A stretch of DNA of 64,000 nt from Opisthocomus hoazin (lineage: Eukaryota > Chordata > Aves > Opisthocomiformes > Opisthocomidae): the NCBI RefSeq assembly GCF_030867145.1, contig NC_134439.1:7725379-7789378 (forward strand). The letters are read 5' to 3'. Position numbers and translations under genes: made by a program. How positions within the stretch are numbered: the first letter of the stretch is position 1; each line of letters starts with the position of its first letter. Of the stretch, positions 53,832 to 64,000 are shown piece by piece. The notes beneath the pieces were generated by a model. It was not told the DNA's origin and made no database searches. It worked only from the letters and a program-made list of their open reading frames with translations.

Positions 53832-56071
53832 TCATAGAATCATTAAGGCTGGAAAAGTCCTCTATGATCATCAAGTCCATCCATCCACCCAACACCACCA
53901 TGCCTACTAATCCATATCCTGAAGCGCCATATCTACAAGTTTTTTGAACACCTCCAGGCATGGTGACTCTACCACTGCCCTGGGCAGCCTGTTCCAATGC
54001 CTGACCGCTCTTTCAGTAAAGACATTTTTACTAGTATCTAATTTAAACCTCCCTTGACCCAACTTGAGGCCATTGCCTCTCGTCCTATTGCTAGTTAGTT
54101 GGGAGAAGAGACCAACACCTGCCTCACTCAATCTCCTTTCAGGTAGTTGTGGAGAGCAATAAGGTCCCCCCTCAGCCTCCTCTTCTCCACACTAAACAGC
54201 CCCAGCTCCCTCAGCTGCTCCTCGTAAGACTTGTTCTCTAGACCCCTCACCAGCCCCTCAATGTCCTTCTTGTAGTGAGGGGCCCAAAACTGAACACAGT
54301 ATTCGAGGTGCGGCCTCACCAGTGCCGAGTACAGGGGCATGGTCACCTCCCTCCTCCTGCTGGCCACACCATTCCTGATACAAGCCAGGATGCCTTTGGC
54401 CTTCTTGGCCACCTGGGCACGCTACCGGCTCATGTTCAGCCAGCTGTCAACCAACACAGAATCACAGAATCACAGAATGTTCGGGGAATATCTGTGGGTC
54501 ACCTAGTCCAATCCCCCTGCCGAAGCAGGGTCACCTACAGCAGGCTGCACAACACCCAAGATCTTTTTCCGCCAGGCAGCTTTCCTGCCACTCTTCCCCA
54601 AGCCTGTAGCATTGCATGGGGTTATCGAAGTGCAGGACCCGGCATCTAGTCTTGTTGAAACTCATACAGTTGGCCTCGGCCCATCGATCCAGACTGTCCA
54701 GATCTCTCTGCAGAATCTTCCTACCCTCAAACAGATCGACGCTTCGACCCAAGTTGGTGTCATCTGCAAAATTCCTGATGGAGCACTCAATCCTTTCATC
54801 CAGATCTTTGATAAAGATGTTAAACAAGACCAGACCGAAAACTGAGCCCTGAAGAACACCACTCGTGATCAGCTGCCAGCTGGATTCACCATTCACCACC
54901 ACTCTCTGGGCTCAGCCATTTAGCTAGTTCTTTATCCAGCGATGAGTACACCCATTCAAACCATGAGCAGCCAGTTTCTCCAGGAGGATGCTGTGGGGAA
55001 CAGTCTCAAAGGCCTTCCTAAAGTCCAGGTAGACAACATCCACAGCCTTTCCCTCATCCACTAGATGGGTCACTGGGTCATAGAAGGAGATTAGGTTGGT
55101 CAAGCAGGACCTGCCTTTCATGAACCCATGCTGGCTGGGCCTGATGCACTGGTTGTCCTTCACATGCCCCATGAGCGCACTCAGGATGAATTGCTCCATA
55201 ATCTTGCCCGGCACCAAGGTCAGGCTGACAGCCTGTAGTTCCCAGAATCCTCCTTAAGGCCCTTCTTGTAGATGTGTGTCACACTGGTGATTCTCCACTC
55301 ATTAGGGACCTCCCGTGTTAGCCATGACTGCTGATAAATGATGGAGAGTGGCTTGCTCAGCTCCTCTGCCAGCTCCCTTAGTACTCTTGGGTGTATCCCA
55401 TCCGGCCCCATAGGCTTGTAAGCGTCCAGGGGGCATAGCAGGTCATTAACTGCTTCCTCCTGGATTATGGGAGGTTCGTTCCAGTCTCCTTCCCTATCTT
55501 ACAGCACTGGGGGCTGACTACCCTGGGGATAACCAGTGTGACTATTAAAGACTGAGGCGAAGAAGACATGAAGTACCTCAGCCTTTTCCTCATCCTTGGT
55601 GGCAATATTCCCCTGCGTATCCAATCAGGGACTGAGTTTCTCCTGGGCCCTCTTTTCCTTGTTAATGCATTTGCAAAAACATTCTTTGTTGTCCCCTACA
55701 ACAGTGGCCAGCCTGAGTTCTAGCTGGCCTTTTGCCTTTCTAATTTCCCCTCTGCAAGACCTAACGAGACCCCTGTACTCCTCTTGAGTCGCCCACCCTT
55801 TCTTCCAAAAGTGGTAGACCCTCCTTTTTTTTCTGAGTCCCAGAAAAACTGACTGTTCAGCCAGGCCGGTCGTCTTCCCCACCCGTTCGTCTCGCGGCAC
55901 ATGGGAACAGCCTGCTCCTGTGGCTGTAACTTCCTCCTTGAAGAATGTCCAGCATTCCCGGACCCCTTTGCCCTTCAGGACTTTCTCCCAGGGGACCCTC
56001 TCAACCAGCGTCCTGAACAGGCCAAAGTCTGTCCTCCGGAAGTCCATGGTGGTGGTTTTGCTGGTCCCCCA
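53832..56071 (-). mobile_element. CR1 LINE, long, copy B
   Basis: Duplicate of 33,966-36,205, with the same nested 92-bp CR1 end at 54,458-54,549 and the same CAACAC flanks. A few single-base differences from copy A (for example codons in the FNKT region near 54,630). Confidence 0.92.
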
Positions 56072-56271
56072 TTAACTTCACCTCATACCGAGAACTCAAC
56101 AAAAAGGGAATAGTGACATAATCAAAGAAAAATAAAGAGCAGATTCAGATGCAAAAAAACCCAGAACAACCCAAAAGTAGAAAAGAAAACAAAAGGAGGA
56201 AATTTAAAACAAGGAATAACACCCGGGCGGTACTGGCAAATAGAGTTTTCAGAGTTCCCTAGAGGTACCCA

Positions 56272-56685
56272 TGTTATGGTTTGGCTGCGGCTGGCAACAA
56301 AAGCGCCAACGCAGCCGCCACTCCCCCCGCCGGGGTGCGGAGCAGAATGGAAAGAAACAGGCAGAAAACTGGTGGGTTGGGATAAGGGCAGTTTAACAGA
56401 ACAGCAAACAAAGGGAACAGGAACAAGAACGATACAGATAAAGAGATAACACAAAACAAACCCGCAGAACAGAGCCCGTAGAACAGAGCTGCTCTCTCCC
56501 AGACTGCCGCCGCGCGCTCCCGAGCCGCAAGTGAGTTCCCGCCACTCCAGCTCACCGGAACCCAGCATGACGGCACATGGCATGGAAAACCCTGCTCTGT
56601 TTGGCCAGGTTGGGTCAGCTAGCCCACCTGTGCTCCTTCCTGGATTCCGGTGAAAATTAACCCAGTCCTGGCCAAACACAGGACA
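56272..56685 (-). mobile_element. solo LTR, ERVL-like, copy B
   Basis: Duplicate of 36,406-36,819 with ACCCA flanks. Confidence 0.85.
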
Positions 56686-56731
56686 ACCCAGTATAAATAT
56701 TTTTTAGTCCTGGTAGATACTTCTTCTAGTT

Positions 56732-57478
56732 CATAGAATCGTAGAATCACAGAATGGTAAGTGTTGGAAGGGACCTTAAAGATCATCTGGTTCCAACCCT
56801 CCTGCCATGAGCAGCAACATCTTCCACTAGACCAGGTTGCTCAGAGCTCCATGCAACCTGGCCTTCAACACTTCCAGGGAGGGGGCATCCACAGCTTCTC
56901 TGGGCAACCTGTTCCAGTGTTTCACCACCCTCATGGGGAAGAATTTCCTCCTAATATCTAATCTACATCTGCCCTCTTTTAGTTTACCGACTTTCCCCCT
57001 TGTCCTATCACTATAGACTGTTGTGAAAAGCCCCTCTCCTTCTTGTAGGCCCCTTTCAGGTACTCGAAGGCTGCTCTAAGGTCACCCCAGAGCCTTCTCT
57101 TCTCCAGGCTGAACAGCCCCAACTCCCTCAGCCTGTCCTCATAGGAGAGGTACTCCAGTCCTCTGATCATCTTCGTGGCCCTCCTCTGGACCCGCTCATA
57201 CACATCCATGTCCTTCTTATGTTTGGGGCTCCAGAGCTGGATGCAGTACTCTAGGAGGGCTCTCACGAGAGCCGAGTAAAGGGGCAGAATCGCCTCCCTC
57301 GCCCTGCTGGCCATGCTTCTCTTGATGCGGCCCAGGATACGGTTGGCTTTCTGGGCTGTAAGCGTACATTGCTGGCTCATGTTGAGCTTCCCGTCCACCA
57401 GTACCCTCAAGTCTTTCTCCTCAGGGCTGCTCTCGAGCCACTCCCCACCCAGCCTGTACTTGTGTTTGGCCTGAAGTT
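56732..57478 (-). mobile_element. CR1 3' fragment, copy B
   Basis: Duplicate of 36,866-37,612. Confidence 0.9.
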
Positions 57479-58820
57479 TTCCCTGTCACACCAATAAGAC
57501 AAGAGAAGTAATTAAAGTAATGTTAAAAGAAATAATAGCAAGATTTGTTATTGCAGAAGGAATACCTTCTGACAATGGACCTTATTTCCCAGCAGAAGTA
57601 GTACAGAGGGTATCAGAAATTTTGAAAACTAATTAGGGTCTCCACGTCCCATGGAGACCTCAGACCAGTGGAGAAGTAGAGCAAATGAATCAGACTCTTC
57701 AGAAGCAGATTTCACAAGTCTGTCAGGAAGATCACCTCAAATGAGTAGAAGCCCTACCTTTGGCCTTATTGAGAGTTAGGGTAACCCCAAGAATCAGAGA
57801 AAGAGTAAGCCCTTTTGAGAGAATGTATGGAAAACCATATCCTACTAACGCACTCGCAACAAAAGAGGATTAAATGTATATTAGAGGATAGGCAACAGTT
57901 AAAGAGTATTTAATCTTTGTTTCGCAGATTTTATCTTTGATACATAGGTACTTAAATGAGAGGACACAGTTGCTGTTGAATACTCTGGTCCAGTCTTTTC
58001 AGCCAGGAGACAGATACATTCAAACTTGGAAAGAAACTTACACCACAGTAAAAGCAGAAGGAGTAGACTCCTGGATCCATTACAGAATTTAATTAATAAT
58101 TCCAATAATTGTTTGTGTCATGTTTGGATGTTTAAAAAGTCTAATCACTAGACAAATATCTCAATCCTACGTGTTAGTTGTACAAAACAGATGTGAGACT
58201 CGTCAAAGGACAGGATTTCAAGAAGTCTGAAAGGGAGGAAATCATTATCTAAACTAATTTATCCTGAGACACTGCTGCTAGAGATGGCCATTGTATAGCC
58301 CTACCCTTGCTGGTTTAAAGCCAGACAAGAAATTAATCTCATCTAAACAACGTGCCTTTGTCTTGTAAGTGGGAGGTGGCTGTCAAGAGCATGAGTTTAA
58401 CTGGTGTATTACTAGCCCAACTAGTAAACCATGAAGAAATGCTTAGACTTGCCAAAAGAAACAGGCCACTAGGGGAAAGGTAATTCTGCCAGGGGGAGAT
58501 CGCGACCACCGACTCACAGACCACCTACCCCAATTATATCACCAACACAAATGATGAAGTTGAAGAAGAACAGCTAAGCATGTGTACTAATTTACATGCT
58601 GGACAAAGACACATTAAACAATCATTTAACAGAATAACAATGCTTATGTATGAGGAACTTGAATATGCTAATGCTTTGTGTATAAAGAACTATTAATTCA
58701 GAAGCTTGAGTGTGCTAGCTTTGTGGAAAAGCCACCTAGCACCCAAACTTCTGTAACGTCGTAATAAAATCAGCATCTCTGTCCTTGTGTGTATTTTGGC
58801 TCATCGCAGACCAGATAACA
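57479..58820 (+). mobile_element. endogenous retrovirus remnant, copy B
   Basis: Duplicate of 37,613-38,954. Broken fossil with the same parts. Confidence 0.7.
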
Positions 58821-59331
58821 GAACCAGTTTTGGACAATATGAGGGTATGTCAAAGGTCTTGCTCAAGTCAAGGTACACCCCTCCCCTTCCTCACAGTGCC
58901 AGTCACCTCCTCATAGAAAGCAATGAGGCTGGTGAAGCATGATTGGCCCTCAGTAAACCCATGTCAGCTGCTCCCAACACACTTCTTGCCTTTCAAGAGT
59001 TTGGAAAAGGCTTCTGAGAGTCTTTGCTCCATGTTCTTAGCAGGGATTGATGAGAGCCTGTGCAGTTGCTCCCTGAGCACCCTAGGATGCATCCCAAGTC
59101 ATCCCACAAACTTGTGTATGTCAAAATGGTAAGAAAGAGCTCCTTGGTTCTTTCTTCTTGTGCTGTGGGTGCTGCCTCATTCCCAGAGGTTCTGCAAGGA
59201 GGCTCAGGGGTGTGGTAGGCCTGAGGAAAATCCATACCAGTAAAAACTGAGGATTAATAGGCATCAAGAACATCACCCTTTTTCCTGTCATTTGTCGCTA
59301 TGTCCCCATCCTCACTGAGCAAGAAGACTAC
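58821..59331 (-). mobile_element. CR1 ORF2 fragment, copy B
   Basis: Duplicate of 38,955-39,465. Confidence 0.75.
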
Positions 59332-59431
59332 ATCTACTTAGGCTTCCAAGCACCCCCATCCCATGGTTAAACCCCATATCCATGTCCAAGGTACTCAAGG
59401 ACAGAGAAATAGCAGGCAGAAAGTGACTGAC

Positions 59432-60573
59432 TGGTTTGGTTTGGCCTGGATAAATGCCAGGTGCCCACCAAAACCGCTCTATCACTCCCCCTCCTCAGCT
59501 GGACAGGGCAGAGGAAATATGATGAAAGGCTTGAGGGTCAAGATAAGGACAGGGAGAGATCACTCACCAATTGCAATCATAGACAAAACAGACTGAACTA
59601 GGGGAGAAAAAGGAGTTTAACTCATCACCAATCAAATCAGAGGAGGATGGTGAAAAATAAAACCAGATCTTAAAACACCTTCCCCCCCACCCCTCCCTTC
59701 TTCCTGGGCTCAGCTTCACTCCCGTTTCTCTACCTCCTCCCCCCGAGCGGCACAGGGGGATGGGGAATGGGGGTTATGGTCAGTTCATCACACGTTGTCT
59801 CTGCCACTCCTTCCTCCTCAGGGGTAGACTCTTTCCCTGCTCCAGCGTGAGGTCCCTCTCATGGGAGACAGTTCTCCACAAACTTCTCCAGTGTGAGTCC
59901 TTCCCACGGGCTGAAGCTCTTCACAAATTGCCCCAGCATGGGTCCTTCCCACGGGGTGCAGTCCTTCAAGAACAGGCTGCTCCAGCGTGGGTCCCCAGGT
60001 GGTCACCAGCCCTGCCAGCAAACCTGCTCCAGTGTGGGCTCCTCTCTTCACGGGTCCACATGTCCTGGCAGGAGCCTGCTCCAGTACGGGCTCCCTGCGG
60101 GGTCACAGCTTCCTTCAGGCATCCAACTGCTCCGGCATGGGGTGCCTTCCACAGGCTACAGGTGGATATCTGCTCCATCGTGGACCTCCACGGACTGCAG
60201 GGGTACAACCTGCCTCACCATGGTCTTCATCACGAGTTGCAAGGGAAGGGTCTCTGCTCCGGAGGCTCGAGCACCTCCTCCCCCCTCCTCCTTCACTGAC
60301 CTTGGTATCTGCAGAGTTGTTTCTTGCACATCGTCTCACTCCTCTCTTTCAACTGCTGTCTCACCGCAGTTTTTTTCTTCTCCTTCTTTAACATGTTATC
60401 ACAGAGGTGCCACCACCATTGCTGATTGGCTTGGCCTTGGCTAGTGGCAGGTCCATCTTAGAGCCGGCTGGCACTGGCTTTGTCAGACATGGGGGAAGCT
60501 TCTCACAGCTTCTCACAGAAGCCACCCCTATAGCCTCCCCGCTACCAAAACCTTGCCACGCAAACTCATAACA
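59432..60573 (-). mobile_element. solo LTR 1.14 kb, copy B
   Basis: Duplicate of 39,566-40,707 with CTGAC flanks and the same series of CTCCAG-headed units. Confidence 0.85.
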
Positions 60574-61552
60574 CTGACATCCTTGAAGTGAGTCAGCAAG
60601 GTGAGAGCTGTTCATCAACACTTCTCCTGACACTGCAGCGTCCAGAGCTCCTTCGATAAATCAACCTCTTGCCAGTGGTCTCCCTCAGTCAACGGAACCA
60701 TGGCAGCTTCTGGAGGATGCTACATGAAGAGATGTCATTTGGATCATTTCCACTGGCTAAGCTGGTAAGTGAAGCCTGCCCAAGACTCCTAGCATAGACT
60801 TCCAATGTCTTGCATGTTTCAGGAGAGCCAGATTAAGGGTAGTTTCTCTGCTCTTGTGCCACATGAGATTTCTGGTATGTAAATTCCCAAGGAGGAAGAA
60901 AGGAGGCAAAGAGATCCTTCAGATGATGGTTCAGCTGCATCTGTCTTAGATACCCACCTGAGGATGAGATCGGTTGTGCCTTAGAGAGCTGACCAAGAAT
61001 CCTCCTTTGTCTGCAGGCAAGGCAGAGATGAAACCCCTCAGCTCAGCTGACTTCTCAGCAGAGCTACCTTGGATGCGATTCAGCTAAGAGAATTTTGCCT
61101 TCACTCGCTGAGGCAGCGGTATTTCTGCCCAAGCTGAGATGTGCAACGTCCATCAAAACTACTTGCTAGACTCCTGCCTTAGTCCTCAGAGACAACCTGG
61201 CACTTCTAGAGCGCTCTTAGCCCTGTATATTAGGCAAGATGAGACAAGTCTCTCTGCCAAGGGACTTCTCTTTGCCCAAAGAAGGGTGGCAAGCTGAAGA
61301 GCTAAGATCAGAGTACTTCATCCTACATCTTTCAGCTTGGTCAGCAGAATTCTTTCCATTGACTCTGACACGGCAAAATTACAAAGAGGTGAGTCTTTCC
61401 CCTAGGAGCTACGCTGAGCAGCAGACATTGGTAGAGTTCAAGCTTCCTGTGCTGAGACTTGGAAGAAAGCGAATATACAACATCACGAGTCCCTGAGTAA
61501 TGACTGTCATTCTAGCCTGCTGCCCTGTGCTGCTGTCGTCTCAGGTGGAAAC

Positions 61553-62014
61553 TGTGGGAAAAGAAGAGAAGATTGGTGAGGAATAAAGTAAACACACTCA
61601 AGTGACTTGCAGCTGGGGCACAGAAAAACACATGTGTTGTACTAATTTCTGTTTAGCCTTATGTGTGGGACAAGTAGAACACCTGTGTTTAGATAACATA
61701 GGCCTGTGACGACATAGAGGCACCCTACTGAACATGCGGTGAATTCTTGCCCTGCTGTGGGAAAGGTCAAAGCACAGTAGTAAACTACTCCTGCATGAAT
61801 CCTCGATAAACGGGCAAAACCAGCAGGTTCATTCATCATCTAGCATGGATCAATCTCTGTGGTGCCTGTGTGCTTGGCTGTGTGCCTCCGCCCGAGTGGT
61901 GCTTCAGGGATACCGAAGGTAGAGGGTCCAAAAGGTTGGCATGGTAATGAAAATAAATTTTCTCCTTGCATTTCATTTGTAGTTTTGTGGTAGTTCCTGT
62001 GTCCTGCCTGTGCA
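61553..62014 (+). mobile_element. LTR-like insertion, copy B
   Basis: Duplicate of 41,687-42,148. Confidence 0.65.
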
Positions 62015-62545
62015 GGACCCCTGTGATCAACTATAGAGGTGGGAAAATCTCTTTCGGTGCCACATTGTCATGACAGGTTTCTGTTCCCTCAGTCTCACTT
62101 GCTGAGATGGCAATTCAATATTTCCTGCCTTGAAGAGTGCAGCTATGCTTCCCTTCCTCTGCAACAGCCTTTCATGTAGCCGGACATCTTCAGTCTGCCA
62201 TCCAGTTTCCTACATGGGATCTTCAGCTCACGGAATCAATTACATTCACCATGTTCTAAAGGAGATGCCTGCACTTGATCCGATAAATTATTTGGCATGT
62301 TCATTTGATGGTTTAGGCCTGACCTTCAGGGTCCAAACATGCTTCTGAAGCAAAGGATGTCCCTGGCAATTTTAACTTAGGGTCGATGTTGTTTTTCTGT
62401 GCTCTGCACCAACTACTTTTTCAGGGATGACCGCTTTGTTTCACTACTAGCAGCATCTGAAGGACCAGCACAGGTATGCAAGCTCTCACAGAAACTTTCC
62501 TGTCTTTGCAGATAAACATCAACACTTAAGGGCACGCTGCGGACA

Positions 62546-63102
62546 AGTGTGGAAGAATTCATGCTTCTTGGCTTCCCAGGTATGAGGCATTCCCAGGTCT
62601 CCTTTGTGGTGGGATTTGCAGTGACGTACTCCCTGACATCAGTACGCAGTGCATCCGTCATACCCCTCATGTGGATGAACAGCAATGTACTTTTTCCCAT
62701 GTAATATCCTCTTTCCTGAGTTCTGATACATTATGGATGTTGTTCCAAACAACTCCAATGACAGGAGTCATGCTGGGGATGAGCCAGATCATCTCCCTCA
62801 GTGTCTGCATCCTTCAGCTGTTCTTTCTTCTCTCCCTAGGCTCCAATGAGTGTTTTCTCCTCTTTGTCGTGGCCTGTGACCATTAATTGACCATACGCTA
62901 CCACTTGACATACAGCTCCCTCATGAACAGGGTCCTCTTTGCTCGGCTGATGCTCAGCTTCTGTCTGGGAGGCTTTTTGGCCATCTCACTGCTGGCCATT
63001 CTGAGAACCAGCCTGACATTCTGTGGGCCAGATATCATTAATCCTTTTCTCTACAATATAGATTCCTGTAGGCAGTTTCTGAAGGTACATTTGCATTTTT
63101 AA
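62546..63102 (+). pseudogene. olfactory receptor pseudogene, copy B
   Basis: Duplicate of 42,685-43,241. The region just upstream has lost 5 bases (62,536 area), and SFWLGG reads SFCLGG here. A 56-base deletion follows the fragment at 63,122. It shares the stop in place of the DRYLAIC motif, so it was already dead before duplication. Confidence 0.82.
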
Positions 63103-63661
63103 TTAAAAATATGCATATTGCATTAACAGTCCATCGTCCTACCCATTTTGGGCTTTGTTGTGGAAACACTTTGATGTAATTGGCCAAGTCCCCAAACTGC
63201 AGAGCTGCGAAAGGCTGGCTGAGGAGCAAGGCTCTCTTTCCATTCTCTGCGAGGACATTACCACTTCCAAAGGCCACTTGCAAGGGGCACTTGCTAGGAT
63301 TTTCATTTCAGAGGAGATGAATCGCATTCTCAAAGCTCTTCTTTCTGCAGACTGACACTGAAGGGAGTCCATGTGAGCACTTCATAAAGAAGAGGCATCA
63401 ACATGGCAGATACAGCTTCATGAACAGAGTGGGATTGATCTCACCTGAGGGTAGAGCTCTCCAGGTGAGATGACTGAGTCCAGACTGAATGTCTCCTCCT
63501 CCCTTCTGGAAGCAGTGGTGCTTCTGGAGGCAATTCTCCTGTGTCCACCCATGCTGGGTATTTGGCTCTTAGACCTGCAACCAGACACCCAGGCACCAGT
63601 GCCCAAGGACAGGCTGATGCCCATCATCAGCGGAGATCAGGTGGAAGAGAAAGGTCCATGG

Positions 63662-64000
63662 AATCTGGAAAGAGGGGCAGGCCACTTGGGAAGAGTACAG
63701 AAACGTGGTCAGAGAGTGCAGCGATGCGACAAGGAAGGCCAAGGCCCACCTGGAATTGAAGCTGGCAAGGGATGTCAAAAACAACAAGAAGGGTTTCTTC
63801 AACTACATCAGCAGCAAAAGGAAGGCTAGGGACAATGTGGGGCCGCTGCTGAATGAGGCGGGTGTCCTGGTGACGGAGGATGCGGAGAAGGCACAGCTAC
63901 TGAATGCCTTCTTTGCTTCAGTCTTCAGTGCTAAGACTGGCCCTCAGGAATCCCAGGCCCCGGAGGTAAGAGAAGAAGCCTACAGAGAGGATGACTTTCC
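63662..64000 (+). mobile_element. CR1 LINE, copy B, cut by window end
   Basis: Duplicate of the 5' part of the CR1 at 43,857 (linker region). The RT part lies beyond the window. Confidence 0.9.

Larger units (their letters stand above)
47306..64000. repeat. tandem segmental duplication, copy B (runs off window)
   Basis: Direct repeat of 27,438 onward. Offsets from copy A: 19,868 at the start, 19,866 through most of it, 19,861 from about 62,540 and 19,805 after 63,122. The first 150 bases are more diverged than the rest. There is no V exon or leader in this copy: it starts in the 5' flank of where V segment 2 stands in copy A. Confidence 0.93.
60582..64000. repeat. paralogous OR/Ig-like block, copy 3 (cut by window end)
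   Basis: Tandem-duplicate of 40,716 onward. Non-repeat parts contain no coding feature other than the OR remnant. Confidence 0.75.

Noticed and set aside
1-64000. CRISPR array, tRNA, rRNA or bacterial-type operon
   Set aside because: No spaced direct repeats, cloverleaf with an anticodon, or rRNA motifs were noticed. Introns, CR1 and LTRs show a vertebrate genome.

Overview
This window is avian nuclear DNA. Four intron-split feather-type beta-keratin genes, many CR1 LINEs (RT-bearing ORF2 pieces with ATTCTGTG or ATTCTATG tails), solo LTRs that resemble bird ERVL-type LTRs, and T-cell-receptor alpha/delta-type V segments all point to a bird. I cannot name the species. There is no operon-like structure and no CRISPR, tRNA or rRNA gene was seen.

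Layout. (1) About 0.4-3.85 kb is a decayed block with a remnant olfactory receptor (OR) gene and an immunoglobulin-like fragment. Its paralogue lies at about 40.7-46.2 kb and again from 60.6 kb. (2) 6.1-8.3 kb holds a minus-strand TCR V segment: a 52-nt leader exon in a CpG-rich island, an intron of about 0.8 kb, a 292-nt V exon and a 23-RSS. (3) 8.4-14.5 kb is mostly CR1, with one LTR nested in a CR1. (4) 16.3-22.5 kb holds two plus-strand keratin genes, K1 and K2. (5) 25.9-27.6 kb holds a second TCR V segment of the same build. (6) 28-31 kb holds keratin gene K3. (7) 31-47.3 kb is repeats (LTRs, CR1, one ERV remnant) plus OR remnants. (8) From 47,306 to the window end, everything from the 5' flank of the second V segment onward is repeated in direct orientation. 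The offset is 19,866-19,868 bp, later 19,861 and then 19,805 after small deletions. This repeat gives K4, a near-identical copy of K3, and second copies of every LTR, CR1 and OR fragment.

How it fits together. The order can be read as repeats of an 'OR/Ig-like block - TCR V segment - keratin' module. V1 lies between the first OR block and K1, V2 lies before K3, and before K4 only the 5' flank of a V segment remains, because the tandem-duplication junction falls there. The two V segments are strongly mosaic. The leader island and the framework-3/RSS part are almost identical, while CDR1, CDR2 and the intron differ. The keratin genes share a proximal promoter, a non-coding first exon and a single coding exon, plus a conserved block just beyond the poly(A) site, so each duplicated as a unit larger than the transcript.

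Caveats. All similarity statements come from reading by eye. Exon boundaries rest on splice consensus and agreement between paralogues. Boundaries of old repeats are approximate.
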